Positions 1-6,647 of a stretch of DNA of 30,397 nt are shown piece by piece. Source of the DNA: a virus; IMG/VR virus record IMGVR_UViG_3300021225_000391, positions 1 to 30,397 of that record. The stretch is one strand, 5' to 3'. The notes under the pieces were generated by a model, which saw nothing but the letters and a program-made list of their open reading frames with translations, made no database searches and was not told the origin of the DNA. The position numbers were made by a program, and so were the translations under genes. Numbering within the stretch: position 1 is the stretch's first letter; every line of letters begins with the position of its first letter.

Positions 1-1031
1 ATTTTTACGAAATATCTTTTGTAAAAGAGCAGGAAATTATTCTCAGGACACCATATACTGGAACATCAGAGCCTCAAGTTGCACTATATAAGTCTATTAA
101 CTTTATACAGGATGACTCTTTAATAACTGTAAACTGCTTAGGTTACGAAGAGTCTGGGCTATGGCTTAGAACACCGTCGGACGCTGTTAGACATATGATT
201 CTCAATGATGCTGGGTTTGCATCTGTAAATGAAGCTTCATTTCTGGATGCTAAAAACTCATGTGATTATACTGTCTCCATCGTTTCACCACCAACATTAG
301 GCGGAAAACCTGAAGCAATTCGTGATGTAATCACCAAGATTAATGAATCAGTTTTTGGATCATTGTATGGAGATAGTTCAAATACTATTTCTTACTCAAT
401 ACTTAACTCTGATAAACCTGTTATACCACAGATAGTCGGTGATGATGATATAATCTCTTACGGGGCGGACTCTTACGGTAAGTTTTATAATGTTATTGTT
501 GTGAACTATAGGCCGTTTGTCGATCAGGTAACAGGGGAAAGCACAACTGACAAAATCACTTTTAATTCTGAATTTGTTAATTCATTTTTACAAGTAACAA
601 ACACGCTAGAGAAAGATGTCTACCTGTACGAAGAAAGCAAAGCTCAAATCATGGCGGAAAGATTGGCATTGTTTAACTCGCTAAGTCGAACAAAAGTAAC
701 ACTTAGAGGGAAAATGAACTTCTTTCTTAACTCAATTAATGACCGCATAACGCTTAATCTTGATCGGTTGTTTGCTAGATATTCCTCTAACGATAGAAGA
801 AGAATCGGTGTTGTGACTGGTATTAAGAGATCACAGTCAGAGGTCGAGCTAGTGTTGAGTGATTTAGGGAATATTTTTAACAGAATTCCATCTATTGCAC
901 CAAGTACGGCGGTGATTTATACCTCTGCAAGCGATAACGATAAGCTTCAATATGGTTACATTCTTGACAATATTACGTTAACGCCTGACACTAGTAGTGA
1001 ACAAGGTCTAGGATCGACTTTAATAGGGTAA
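1..1031 (+). CDS. Tail hub/tip-like protein, C-terminal part (5' end outside window)
   Basis: The frame is open from base 3, so the first ATG (195) is internal and about 342 residues of the C-terminal part are present. The product is a mix of beta and helical segments; a stretch near positions 780-870 (RRRIGVVTGIKRSQSEVELVL) resembles the late beta domain of tail hub or tail-associated proteins, an inference from pattern only. It is followed at 3-nt spacing by fibre-like genes. The gene truncated at 30244 is the natural candidate for its missing N-terminal part, because distal tail, hub and fibre genes normally follow in that order. It could instead be another tail-tip protein. The tail assignment is fairly firm; the hub role is not. 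Confidence 0.6.
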   Translation, partial: FYEISFVKEQEIILRTPYTGTSEPQVALYKSINFIQDDSLITVNCLGYEESGLWLRTPSDAVRHMILNDAGFASVNEASFLDAKNSCDYTVSIVSPPTLGGKPEAIRDVITKINESVFGSLYGDSSNTISYSILNSDKPVIPQIVGDDDIISYGADSYGKFYNVIVVNYRPFVDQVTGESTTDKITFNSEFVNSFLQVTNTLEKDVYLYEESKAQIMAERLALFNSLSRTKVTLRGKMNFFLNSINDRITLNLDRLFARYSSNDRRRIGVVTGIKRSQSEVELVLSDLGNIFNRIPSIAPSTAVIYTSASDNDKLQYGYILDNITLTPDTSSEQGLGSTLIG

Positions 1032-1034
1032 AAA

Positions 1035-1550
1035 ATGGCATTTATTACAATTCCATCTTCATTGATTCAAGTTGGTAGGGCAATTAAAAAAGACCTTTGG
1101 GACTTGGTTAAAGATAACTTTGACGACTTAAACACTCGTCTTAATACCGTCGAAGCATCTAGCCCAAAGATTAAAGTTTTAGAGTTCTATGCTTTAAATG
1201 CTTCAAGCTTTTCAACTGCGACTGGGCTTTATTACTATCGTTCGGTTGATACGTTTACGCTAACAAGTGCGACAATTCAGATTTTTGAAAAAGGTTCATT
1301 AACTGGTACGTTTGAAGTGGATGTTAGAAAATCAACCACAAATCTTGATGGGCCTTCATTTTCAAGTATATTTACAACAAAACCAAGTATTAATTTTTCA
1401 ACAGCTTCAAATTATGCAATTTCAACCAATCAGGTTTTTGACCCTACAAAAGTTAGTATTGTCCCAGGAAATTATTTAAGATTTGACATTACCTCTACGC
1501 CAAGCAGTGGAGTAATGAGTAAATTCTTAATCACGCTTTACGGAGAGTAA
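1035..1550 (+). CDS. Fibre-like virion protein with N-terminal coiled coil
   Basis: 171 residues. The first 45 residues are helical with a heptad-like stretch (DLWDLVKDNFDDLNTRLNTV), and the remainder is Ser/Thr/Phe-rich and beta-like. Short trimeric phage fibres or appendages often have this plan: an N-terminal coil that attaches or trimerises and a beta C-terminal head. The ATG lies 3 nt after the preceding stop in an A-rich context without a strong Shine-Dalgarno, so it is probably translationally coupled. No family is recognised; the virion role is inferred from position between the tail hub-like gene and the lysis genes. Confidence 0.55.
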   Translation: MAFITIPSSLIQVGRAIKKDLWDLVKDNFDDLNTRLNTVEASSPKIKVLEFYALNASSFSTATGLYYYRSVDTFTLTSATIQIFEKGSLTGTFEVDVRKSTTNLDGPSFSSIFTTKPSINFSTASNYAISTNQVFDPTKVSIVPGNYLRFDITSTPSSGVMSKFLITLYGE

Positions 1551-1553
1551 TTT

Positions 1554-2162
1554 ATGGCCGCACCTTTTATAATTCCATTTAACAATGAACCTACACTTTC
1601 AACCACGCTCAGAACGGCAAACTATACCGTTCCGGCGGGAAAGTATGCTAGGGTAATTCCCATTTCATACGATCAAACGTGGTCTATTGCAAACAATACA
1701 ACCGGGCAAACAACGATAGCAGGAATGCAGCTAAACGGTTCATATATTGGTAGTAAATCATTTTCAGTTACAGCATCAATGACAAGCACCGGGGTTGCGA
1801 ATAGAACCAATACTTTTTCAATTCCAGTCGGAACAGTAACAAATCCCTTTTTGAGCTGTGTATCAACAACTGGAAGCGCTGTTAGTATTGGTTATGAAAT
1901 ATTAACTGGAGCCACAACTCAAACCGTAACTATTTCAGCCCCAACTAGCGCAGTTACTGGAATAGCATCGTATCAAAGTTTACCAAATTGTAATGGTATT
2001 AGGCTTAACAACCTATCAACTGCTATTGGTGTTCCATTTACTAACACATGGACATTTTCATGCAATTATTTAATTGACCCTTTTTGGATCAGGGCTGGTG
2101 ATATCATCAATGCGAATAGTTGGGGTCGTTTTATAGCAGAAGAATTTACTTCAATTTCTTAA
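1554..2162 (+). CDS. Beta-rich structural or receptor-binding-like protein
   Basis: 202 residues, very rich in Ser, Thr, Asn and Ile, with no signal peptide, coil or catalytic motif. The N-terminus (PFIIPFNNEP) leads into regular beta-strand-like segments, with few charged residues until the C-terminus. It starts 3 nt after the preceding stop, with GGAG upstream, and sits in the fibre cluster. A receptor-binding or decoration role is an inference from composition and position; no family is recognised. Confidence 0.5.
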   Translation: MAAPFIIPFNNEPTLSTTLRTANYTVPAGKYARVIPISYDQTWSIANNTTGQTTIAGMQLNGSYIGSKSFSVTASMTSTGVANRTNTFSIPVGTVTNPFLSCVSTTGSAVSIGYEILTGATTQTVTISAPTSAVTGIASYQSLPNCNGIRLNNLSTAIGVPFTNTWTFSCNYLIDPFWIRAGDIINANSWGRFIAEEFTSIS

Positions 2163-2170
2163 GGAAAATT

Positions 2171-2497
2171 ATGTTTTGTTTTTTTAAAAATGATGCTTTT
2201 GAAAATTTTTGGTCTAATAAAATCGGCGATATTTTCTTTGATTTAACTATCCGTGGAATGAAATGGGATCAGTCACAAATTGATCTTGTTTTTTATCCAG
2301 GACTTGAAAAAGTTCCAGCCTATTATGAATTTGATTCTAATAAAAAGCTCATAATTAAAGATAGAATTGTTATGCACCAAGAAGTTACAAATGAAGACGG
2401 TACGTTAAGCGTATTAGAGTCTGAGTCATTTGTGATTAAATCAGAAATTGAGCCTATTGTTTATGCTGTTAAAGGCGTGATCATTAAACCTTGCTAA
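2171..2497 (+). CDS. Hypothetical protein in fibre cluster
   Basis: 108 residues from ATG 2171, chosen because AAGGA lies at good spacing just upstream; the upstream ATG at 2120 would overlap the previous gene by 43 nt. The product has an aromatic N-terminus (MFCFFKND), then mixed alpha/beta sequence, and no known motif. It lies between a fibre-like protein and an HNH gene and may be a fibre chaperone or accessory protein, though nothing in the sequence proves this. Confidence 0.5.
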   Translation: MFCFFKNDAFENFWSNKIGDIFFDLTIRGMKWDQSQIDLVFYPGLEKVPAYYEFDSNKKLIIKDRIVMHQEVTNEDGTLSVLESESFVIKSEIEPIVYAVKGVIIKPC

Positions 2498-2498
2498 T

Positions 2499-2990
2499 AT
2501 GAGAAAGAAAAAAGGTGTATTTAAAATTTGTTCGTGCTGTAAATCAGAATTCTATGTCCCAAAATACAGGGAAGAATCTGCCAGTTTTTGTTCTGTTAAA
2601 TGTTTAAATTCAAACCAATATGAGAAATACAAAATAAATTGCTTAGATTGCAAGAAAGAAATGATTGTATCTAACTCAAGAAGAAAAACTAAATTTTGCT
2701 CAGAGTATTGCAGGCACAATGCAAAAAAAACAATTATAGAGAATAGAAAAGATGCAAGACTTTCGGCAAGAATTAGCCGTGGTAAATTTACTGGAAAAAC
2801 TTTGAGAAAATTTGTTTTTTCAAAAAAACAGATAAAGTGTGAAATGTGTGGTTACGATGAATTTGATTTTTGTATAGATGTACATCACATAGACAATAAT
2901 CCGCTCAATAATGATATTAGCAATCTTCAAGTTCTTTGTGTAATATGTCATAGGTGTGTCCATAAGGGGTTAAAAAATGCCATTAATTAA
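2499..2990 (+). CDS. HNH endonuclease with N-terminal zinc fingers
   Basis: 163 residues. Residues 10-75 carry two CxxC-type zinc-finger blocks (C11/C14 with C31/C35, and C48/C51 with C67/C71). Residues 114-155 form an HNH nuclease: C114-C117, the VHH pair at H129-H130, the Asn-rich centre, then C147, C150 and H151. HNH enzymes nick or cut DNA with a single metal at the histidine motif. The gene is more A-rich than its neighbours and sits among late structural genes, typical of free-standing homing endonucleases. It begins 1 nt after the preceding stop and its 3' end overlaps the next small gene by 14 nt. Confidence 0.85.
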   Translation: MRKKKGVFKICSCCKSEFYVPKYREESASFCSVKCLNSNQYEKYKINCLDCKKEMIVSNSRRKTKFCSEYCRHNAKKTIIENRKDARLSARISRGKFTGKTLRKFVFSKKQIKCEMCGYDEFDFCIDVHHIDNNPLNNDISNLQVLCVICHRCVHKGLKNAIN

Positions 2991-3114
2991 AGGTTTTTCT
3001 AAAAAAAGCATTTCTGAAAATATAAAAAATGAGTCAAGAAAAAAATCGCAAGCTCAAGCCGTGGCAATTGCTCTTGATGTAGCAAGAAAAGCAAAGAAGA
3101 AAAAGAAGAAATGA
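2977..3114 (+). CDS. Small basic conserved phage protein (MPLIKG type)
   Basis: 45 residues from ATG 2977, overlapping the HNH gene by 14 nt and the next start by ATGA at 3111. The pattern is MPLIKG..KK.ISENI, then QAVAIALDVARKAK and a lysine tail. From general knowledge, many environmental phages encode very similar small proteins of this pattern near lysis or structural genes, with no established role. The high charge suggests nucleic-acid or protein binding, which is inference. Confidence 0.75.
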   Translation: MPLIKGFSKKSISENIKNESRKKSQAQAVAIALDVARKAKKKKKK

Positions 3115-3515
3115 AGTTTAAGACCAAAGAAATAGAAGAATCTTTTAAGAAGGTTTCGCCTATTCTTCAAAAGATAGTCTTAGAAATGCATAATTGGTCA
3201 ATGACTTTTGATAATTCACCAATTGTAATAACTGAAGCTGTTACGACATTAGAGCACGACAAGGCAGTTAATAGAAAATCGTCCACACACCGAGAAGGTC
3301 GGGCAGTTGATATTCGATGCAATGATTGGAAGCCTGAAAAGCTTGCTGACTTTCTTATATTTTTTGATGCTAAATACCGCCGTTATGGTGCAGTTGTGTC
3401 AGAGGGGAAAAGACGGTTTGTAATTGCTCATGGCGAAGGAATGAATCTTCACATACACGCTCAAATCGGGCGAGACATTAAGGAGAATAAGAATGTTACA
3501 AGTAATCGTCGATAA
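3111..3515 (+). CDS. M15-type peptidase, probable endolysin
   Basis: 134 residues. It shows the zinc site of M15 (D-Ala-D-Ala carboxypeptidase / L-Ala-D-Glu peptidase-like) enzymes: SSTHREGRAVDI with H60 and D67, and HIH near the end with H116. Phage members of this family cut peptidoglycan stem peptides and act as endolysins. There is no signal peptide, so a holin would release it; a holin-like gene overlaps its 3' end by 23 nt and the spanin-like pair follows. The ATGA overlap with the preceding gene suggests coupled translation. Confidence 0.88.
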   Translation: MKFKTKEIEESFKKVSPILQKIVLEMHNWSMTFDNSPIVITEAVTTLEHDKAVNRKSSTHREGRAVDIRCNDWKPEKLADFLIFFDAKYRRYGAVVSEGKRRFVIAHGEGMNLHIHAQIGRDIKENKNVTSNRR

Positions 3516-3654
3516 TCAAGGATCAATCCTAGTTGCTTTACTCGCACTATCTGAAGTATTGGCATTAGTTCCAAGTATTAAATCTAATTCTATTTTTCAG
3601 TTAGTGGTTAATGGACTTAAGAAGTTAAAAGAAGTTCTTTCTAAAGAAGCATAA
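3493..3654 (+). CDS. Small membrane protein, probable holin
   Basis: 53 residues from ATG 3493, with AAGGAG about 8 nt upstream inside the end of the endolysin gene. There is one clear hydrophobic segment (SILVALLALSEVLALVP, about residues 11-27) and a second weaker one, then a lysine-rich C-terminus. Small phage membrane proteins with the pattern ALLALSE.LALIPS..SNS.FQL are often found next to endolysins. The holin role is inferred from size, topology and position between the M15 peptidase and the spanin-like genes. Confidence 0.68.
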   Translation: MLQVIVDNQGSILVALLALSEVLALVPSIKSNSIFQLVVNGLKKLKEVLSKEA

Positions 3655-3656
3655 TA

Positions 3657-3899
3657 ATGCAATTTGTGGCTCTTGTTCTTGCTATCGCCAAGGCCGTCCC
3701 AATTATTGACAGATGGTTGGGGCTTATAGTTTTGGAGTACGTTAAGCATAAACAAGAGCAACTTATTAAACTAAATAAAAAGATCATTGAAGAAGCCCTT
3801 AAACTTAAAGATCAAAGAAATATTGAAGATGAAGAACATAGTGGTGAAGTTTCTGGCTCTGGTGATATTGTTGACAGCCTTCCCAGGATGCGTCACTAG
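3657..3899 (+). CDS. Candidate inner-membrane spanin (Rz-like)
   Basis: 80 residues, starting 2 nt after the preceding stop. An N-terminal hydrophobic stretch (residues 3-28, interrupted by a few charges) is followed by a long charged helix (about 29-60) suited to a periplasmic coiled coil. The out-of-frame lipoprotein gene that starts at 3829 within its 3' end gives the classical Rz/Rz1 nested arrangement. Spanins bridge inner and outer membranes and fuse them in the last lysis step of phages of Gram-negative hosts. The call rests on architecture rather than on sequence similarity. Confidence 0.55.
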   Translation: MQFVALVLAIAKAVPIIDRWLGLIVLEYVKHKQEQLIKLNKKIIEEALKLKDQRNIEDEEHSGEVSGSGDIVDSLPRMRH

Positions 3900-4122
3900 A
3901 AGCCGACTTAATGCCTATTTGTGGTTTGGTATAGCAATACCCGAAGATATTTGTGAAAAGACACCAGAGATAAAAGAATATGGTGTTTATAGGCGTTTAA
4001 ATGACGGAAGATTTGAGTTTGTCTCAATATGCTCAGATGAATATGAGCAATTCTTTTCAATGCGAAAAACCGATTTAGAGAGGTTACTAAATGGAAAAGG
4101 TCGGAAAGAAAGCTCTAAATAA
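3829..4122 (+). CDS. Lipoprotein, candidate outer-membrane spanin (Rz1-like)
   Basis: 97 residues from ATG 3829. The open frame extends upstream to a TTG at 3787, but only the ATG places a lipoprotein signal at the N-terminus: basic start (MKNIVVK), hydrophobic core (FLALVILLTA), then FPGC with C21 as the lipidated residue. The first 71 nt lie inside the Rz-like gene in another frame. At 97 residues it is longer and less proline-rich than many o-spanins, so it could also be another lysis-linked lipoprotein. Confidence 0.6.
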   Translation: MKNIVVKFLALVILLTAFPGCVTRSRLNAYLWFGIAIPEDICEKTPEIKEYGVYRRLNDGRFEFVSICSDEYEQFFSMRKTDLERLLNGKGRKESSK

Positions 4123-4246
4123 AAAAGAGCAAGCGCATTACTGGCAAGAAAAATACTTAGAAGCAAAGGCAAATGGCGACAAAGTTAAGATGAAAATGTA
4201 TGAAGCAGTTATTTTAAAGTTGGGATTTAAGCCGCCTAAGTTGTAG
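4091..4246 (+). CDS. Small basic hypothetical protein ending the late unit
   Basis: 51 residues from ATG 4091, with AGAGG upstream, overlapping the lipoprotein gene by 32 nt. It is helical and lysine-rich (KKALNKKEQAHYWQEKYLEA) with no known motif. Its last 33 nt overlap the convergent nuclease gene on the other strand, so the late and early units meet tail to tail without an intergenic space. Confidence 0.5.
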   Translation: MEKVGKKALNKKEQAHYWQEKYLEAKANGDKVKMKMYEAVILKLGFKPPKL

Positions 4247-4609
4247 CTGTTCTTCGACAATATCAATCGAGTCAGCAAGAAACGAAACACCACCTCGATC
4301 ATTAATAATATTTATAAAGTTTATTTGATCCTCACTAGCGAGCTTATGAAGTTCTTCTTGAGTCCGATGTTTAACGGCTAAAGTCTTCTTAGATATGTAT
4401 GGCTTCTTAACTTCAATTGCCAAAAACCTGCCCTCAAATATTCCAAGAATGTCAGACACTCCATTTATGTGGTGAGGATTCTTAGACTTTCTAAACACTC
4501 TTTTTCTTGGATCAAAAACACCCGTGGAGTTGTTCTTCCAACAAAATATCCCCTTGTTTTTAAGGTATGTAAGTATCTGATTTTCTATTTGTTTCTCATT
4601 TATTGACAC
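4214..4609 (-). CDS. VRR-NUC family nuclease
   Basis: About 131 residues. The sequence fits VRR-NUC (PD-(D/E)XK superfamily) proteins: helix with E..IENQILTYL, GVSDILGIF (catalytic D), then FLAIEVKKP (catalytic E-x-K), Q..FI, and a GGVSFLADS ending. Such phage nucleases act on branched or damaged DNA and would fit recombination alongside ERF and SSB. The start is placed at GTG 4609, which has GGAG 7 nt upstream; ATG 4615 is the alternative but touches the GGAG. The frame is open to 4750, but that upstream part overlaps the previous gene and encodes low-complexity PPPP sequence. Confidence 0.8.
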   Translation of the reverse strand: MSINEKQIENQILTYLKNKGIFCWKNNSTGVFDPRKRVFRKSKNPHHINGVSDILGIFEGRFLAIEVKKPYISKKTLAVKHRTQEELHKLASEDQINFINIINDRGGVSFLADSIDIVEEQLQLRRLKSQL

Positions 4610-4677
4610 GAACATGCTCCAATGAAAGAATAAAAGAGTGGTTTTAGCCTTTCCACTTTCCTTCAGGGCCATCATTG

Positions 4678-4693
4678 CCGTCATGGATGACGG
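4678..4693. other. Perfect inverted repeat after the metzincin-like gene
   Basis: CCGTCA-TGGA-TGACGG forms a 6-bp stem with a 4-nt loop, 13 nt past the stop of the leftward gene ending at 4707, next to a GGT triplet run. There is no T-run on either side, so an intrinsic terminator is unlikely. It may be an mRNA processing or stabilising hairpin in the 97-nt space before the nuclease gene. Confidence 0.4.
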
Positions 4694-4706
4694 TGGTGGT
4701 GGTTTC

Positions 4707-5135
4707 TTAAATAAAATCTTTAACGTAATTCTTAAAAATATTAGATGCAAGATATGGCACTGACAATAAATTATAAGAATTTACTCGGTTTCCATTATGC
4801 GAGTAACCGCACAGGTGAGTTATTTCGTGATATATCGTTTCAACCCTGTCTAGTATCGTTCCACTTTTTCTAGAATTAAAATAAATGATTCCGTCTTTAG
4901 CGTAACCAATGGCCTTAGAAAATGGATTAAGTGATTTATATTCCTTAATAGTAAAGGTCATTGATCTAGGCATATTACCGAGCTGAAAAGAAACCATAAT
5001 GGGTGATTGGTGAGTATGGTTAAATGAATCAACCTCAATAAGCTTTTCAAGAAAATCATCATCTTTATAGTGTTTCATAACAATGGCAGAAGCCTTGCGG
5101 ATTGTTTCGTCATTAATCTCACATATTATGCGCAT
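4707..5135 (-). CDS. Small protein with metzincin-type zinc motif
   Basis: 142 residues. Residues 103-113 read HEITHLCGYSH, an exact HExxHxxGxxH metzincin motif (H103, E104, H107, H113). No signal peptide is seen, so it would act in the cytoplasm, unlike most metzincins. The start at 5135 has AAGG at proper spacing. It lies in the early leftward operon between a small membrane protein and the VRR-NUC gene. The zinc motif is directly visible; substrate and role are unknown, and a takeover or anti-host protease is only one possibility. Confidence 0.7.
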   Translation of the reverse strand: MRIICEINDETIRKASAIVMKHYKDDDFLEKLIEVDSFNHTHQSPIMVSFQLGNMPRSMTFTIKEYKSLNPFSKAIGYAKDGIIYFNSRKSGTILDRVETIYHEITHLCGYSHNGNRVNSYNLLSVPYLASNIFKNYVKDFI

Positions 5136-5145
5136 AAATTACCTT

Positions 5146-5304
5146 TTATTCATGTCTAATGATCTTGAGACATTGCTGCAAAGATTGATTTGCCCTTGCC
5201 CTATCAAATTCAACTGACTCAACACCTGATTGAAACCCCAATATTCTTCCAGTGTGATAACCAAAGACCACTAAGAAAATGTAAATCACAATATTAAAAG
5301 ACAT
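5146..5304 (-). CDS. Small single-span membrane protein
   Basis: 52 residues from ATG 5304, which overlaps the end of the upstream gene by 11 nt. Residues 2-17 (SFNIVIYIFLVVFGYH) are a likely membrane span, followed by a hydrophilic C-terminal tail (RARANQSLQQCLKIIRHE). The frame is open further upstream to 5457, but that part lies inside the preceding gene. No function is recognised; a small early membrane protein could affect host envelope processes or exclusion, which is speculation. Confidence 0.5.
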   Translation of the reverse strand: MSFNIVIYIFLVVFGYHTGRILGFQSGVESVEFDRARANQSLQQCLKIIRHE

Positions 5305-5665
5305 ACTTAATCTCTTTCTCTGATGAAATCTCCATGAGGAGAGGGGAGTTAAATGGTCTACATAATGCCTTTCCAGAACTAGAAACGCCTTGATAAGTCC
5401 AATCACTGCCATCTTCGAGTAGCACAAACATAGCTCCCAGGTGTTTATTAGAATCAATTAAATCTTTAATAGTTTTAGGCTCAGCTTCACGGTGATTAAG
5501 CGCAAATGTTCTAAGTAATGCTGGAACGATATAGGGAGGAACATCATGCAGGGAAAATAGAAAGCTTCTTACTTCGGAGCTTGTCGTTCTAAAAGATGCT
5601 AGTAATTCTAGAACTTGTTTTGGGTTGTTTTGAATTTCTTCGGCCAGGTCTGTTAGTGTCTTCAT
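5294..5665 (-). CDS. Hypothetical early protein
   Basis: 123 residues from ATG 5665, chosen because AGAGG lies 5 nt upstream; an ATG at 5680 is in frame but lacks a ribosome site. The N-terminal half is helical (TLTDLAEEIQNNPKQVLELL) and the C-terminal half is mixed with no known motif. It overlaps the 3' end of the exonuclease gene by 77 nt, which is unusually long. The role is unknown; its place in the early recombination operon is the only hint. Confidence 0.55.
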   Translation of the reverse strand: MKTLTDLAEEIQNNPKQVLELLASFRTTSSEVRSFLFSLHDVPPYIVPALLRTFALNHREAEPKTIKDLIDSNKHLGAMFVLLEDGSDWTYQGVSSSGKALCRPFNSPLLMEISSEKEIKYVF

Positions 5666-6242
5666 TAATACCTCTTTCATAATTATAAAGCTCTTCCCTA
5701 CTTGTTAGCGGAAGAAGTTGTTTAATAATTTCTAAACAAGCATGAGCATCTGATTTAGCATCATGGTGGTTTAGCTTAATTCCTAATTGCTTGCATATAT
5801 TATCAAGCGAAAAACCTTCAAATGTAAAGCGACCCTGTAAAACTTTTGCAAGGCTATGGGTTGAATATGGTTTAAGCTTGTTAATCATATGGTATGGATA
5901 ATCACCCATATTAAGCATATTTATGCGCATAATTGCATAATCATAGGGAACTAATTTGCCGTACATTTTAGAGTTTGTATGACACCAAAATTCCTTTGCA
6001 CCAGACAAAGCAATCCAATTTATGAGGTCTTCATAAACCTCGCCAAATTTTCTGTACTTACTCGCCTGTTTCTGAGTTATCCCATGAACCGCTTCGGCTT
6101 CATATGACCACTTAAACGGACAGCATTTAATTTCACGCTCTGAAATAATATTAAAATTCTCGTCAACATGAATAAAGTGACCCGTCAAAATCTCAGCTTC
6201 AAAAACATTTAAGCTCGTTGTTTCTAGGTCAACGATTATCAT
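5589..6242 (-). CDS. DnaQ-like 3'-5' exonuclease (DEDDh)
   Basis: 217 residues. The three exonuclease motifs are visible: VDLETT (D5, E7), PYDYAIMR (D101), and HHDAKSDAHA (H160, D165), which define the DEDDh group of RNase H-like 3'-5' exonucleases. These remove nucleotides from DNA or RNA 3' ends and here probably serve recombination, replication fidelity or nucleic-acid turnover. The start overlaps the ssb stop by 4 nt (ATGA). The last 35 residues or so are polar and low in hydrophobic residues (RPGRRNSKQPK) and lie in the region shared with the next gene. Confidence 0.87.
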   Translation of the reverse strand: MIIVDLETTSLNVFEAEILTGHFIHVDENFNIISEREIKCCPFKWSYEAEAVHGITQKQASKYRKFGEVYEDLINWIALSGAKEFWCHTNSKMYGKLVPYDYAIMRINMLNMGDYPYHMINKLKPYSTHSLAKVLQGRFTFEGFSLDNICKQLGIKLNHHDAKSDAHACLEIIKQLLPLTSREELYNYERGINEDTNRPGRRNSKQPKTSSRITSIF

Positions 6243-6553
6243 GCTACTTCTTTTGCACTGGTAAACTGAGATTCAACCACTACGATTTGGGTCTTTGTAG
6301 CACCATCTTTTTCGTAATAATCAAGAGTCCCGTCAACGTATAGCTCCTTCCCTTCAGTTAAATACTTGCCAAGAATCTCAGCAAGCTTCCCATAGGACAC
6401 ACACTGATGGAATAGAGCCTTATCTTTCTGACCCTCGCCCATCTTCTTATAGGTCATGAGAGTGAAAAAAGTAATTGGCTTTCCATTCTTTGATTCGATC
6501 ATTTTAGTGTTGTAACACTTACCTAGCAGAATAACTTGATTTACGCCTAACAT
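6239..6553 (-). CDS. ssb: Single-stranded DNA-binding protein
   Basis: 104 residues from ATG 6553, which has AAGGA just upstream; an ATG at 6604 is in frame but would encode a lysine-rich low-complexity extension. The OB-fold pattern is typical of SSB: MLGVNQVILLGKCYNTK, ITFFTLMTYKK, HQCVSYGKLAEILGKYLTEG, LYVDGTLDYYE. It lacks the long acidic C-terminal tail of host SSB and ends soon after the OB core. It coats ssDNA during replication and ERF-mediated annealing, and is followed by the DnaQ-like gene at ATGA. Confidence 0.87.
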   Translation of the reverse strand: MLGVNQVILLGKCYNTKMIESKNGKPITFFTLMTYKKMGEGQKDKALFHQCVSYGKLAEILGKYLTEGKELYVDGTLDYYEKDGATKTQIVVVESQFTSAKEVA

Positions 6554-6587
6554 TTTATCCTTCTTTTTTCTTTTAATTATTAATTTA

Positions 6588-6623
6588 ACCCTGACCGTAA
6601 CCATGACCCTGACCCTGACCTTA
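6588..6623. repeat. Six tandem hexamers upstream of ssb
   Basis: The plus strand reads ACCCTG ACCGTA ACCATG ACCCTG ACCCTG ACCTTA, six head-to-tail six-base units that all begin with ACC (three identical). The array sits about 35 nt upstream of the ssb start and about 25 nt past the stop of the preceding gene, in otherwise T-rich DNA. Such an array could bind a protein or RNA regulator, or be an origin-like iteron set; neither is shown. Confidence 0.65.
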
Positions 6624-6647
6624 AAAGTTTTTGTCTTTTTACTCGAG

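Noticed and set aside
4610-4750. N-terminal extension of the VRR-NUC protein up to ATG 4750.
   Set aside because: It overlaps the metzincin gene, codes for low-complexity PPPP sequence and lacks a ribosome site, while GTG 4609 has a well placed GGAG.
6554-6604. Longer SSB start at ATG 6604.
   Set aside because: It would translate part of the hexamer array and a lysine run before the conserved SSB N-terminus; ATG 6553 has AAGGA.
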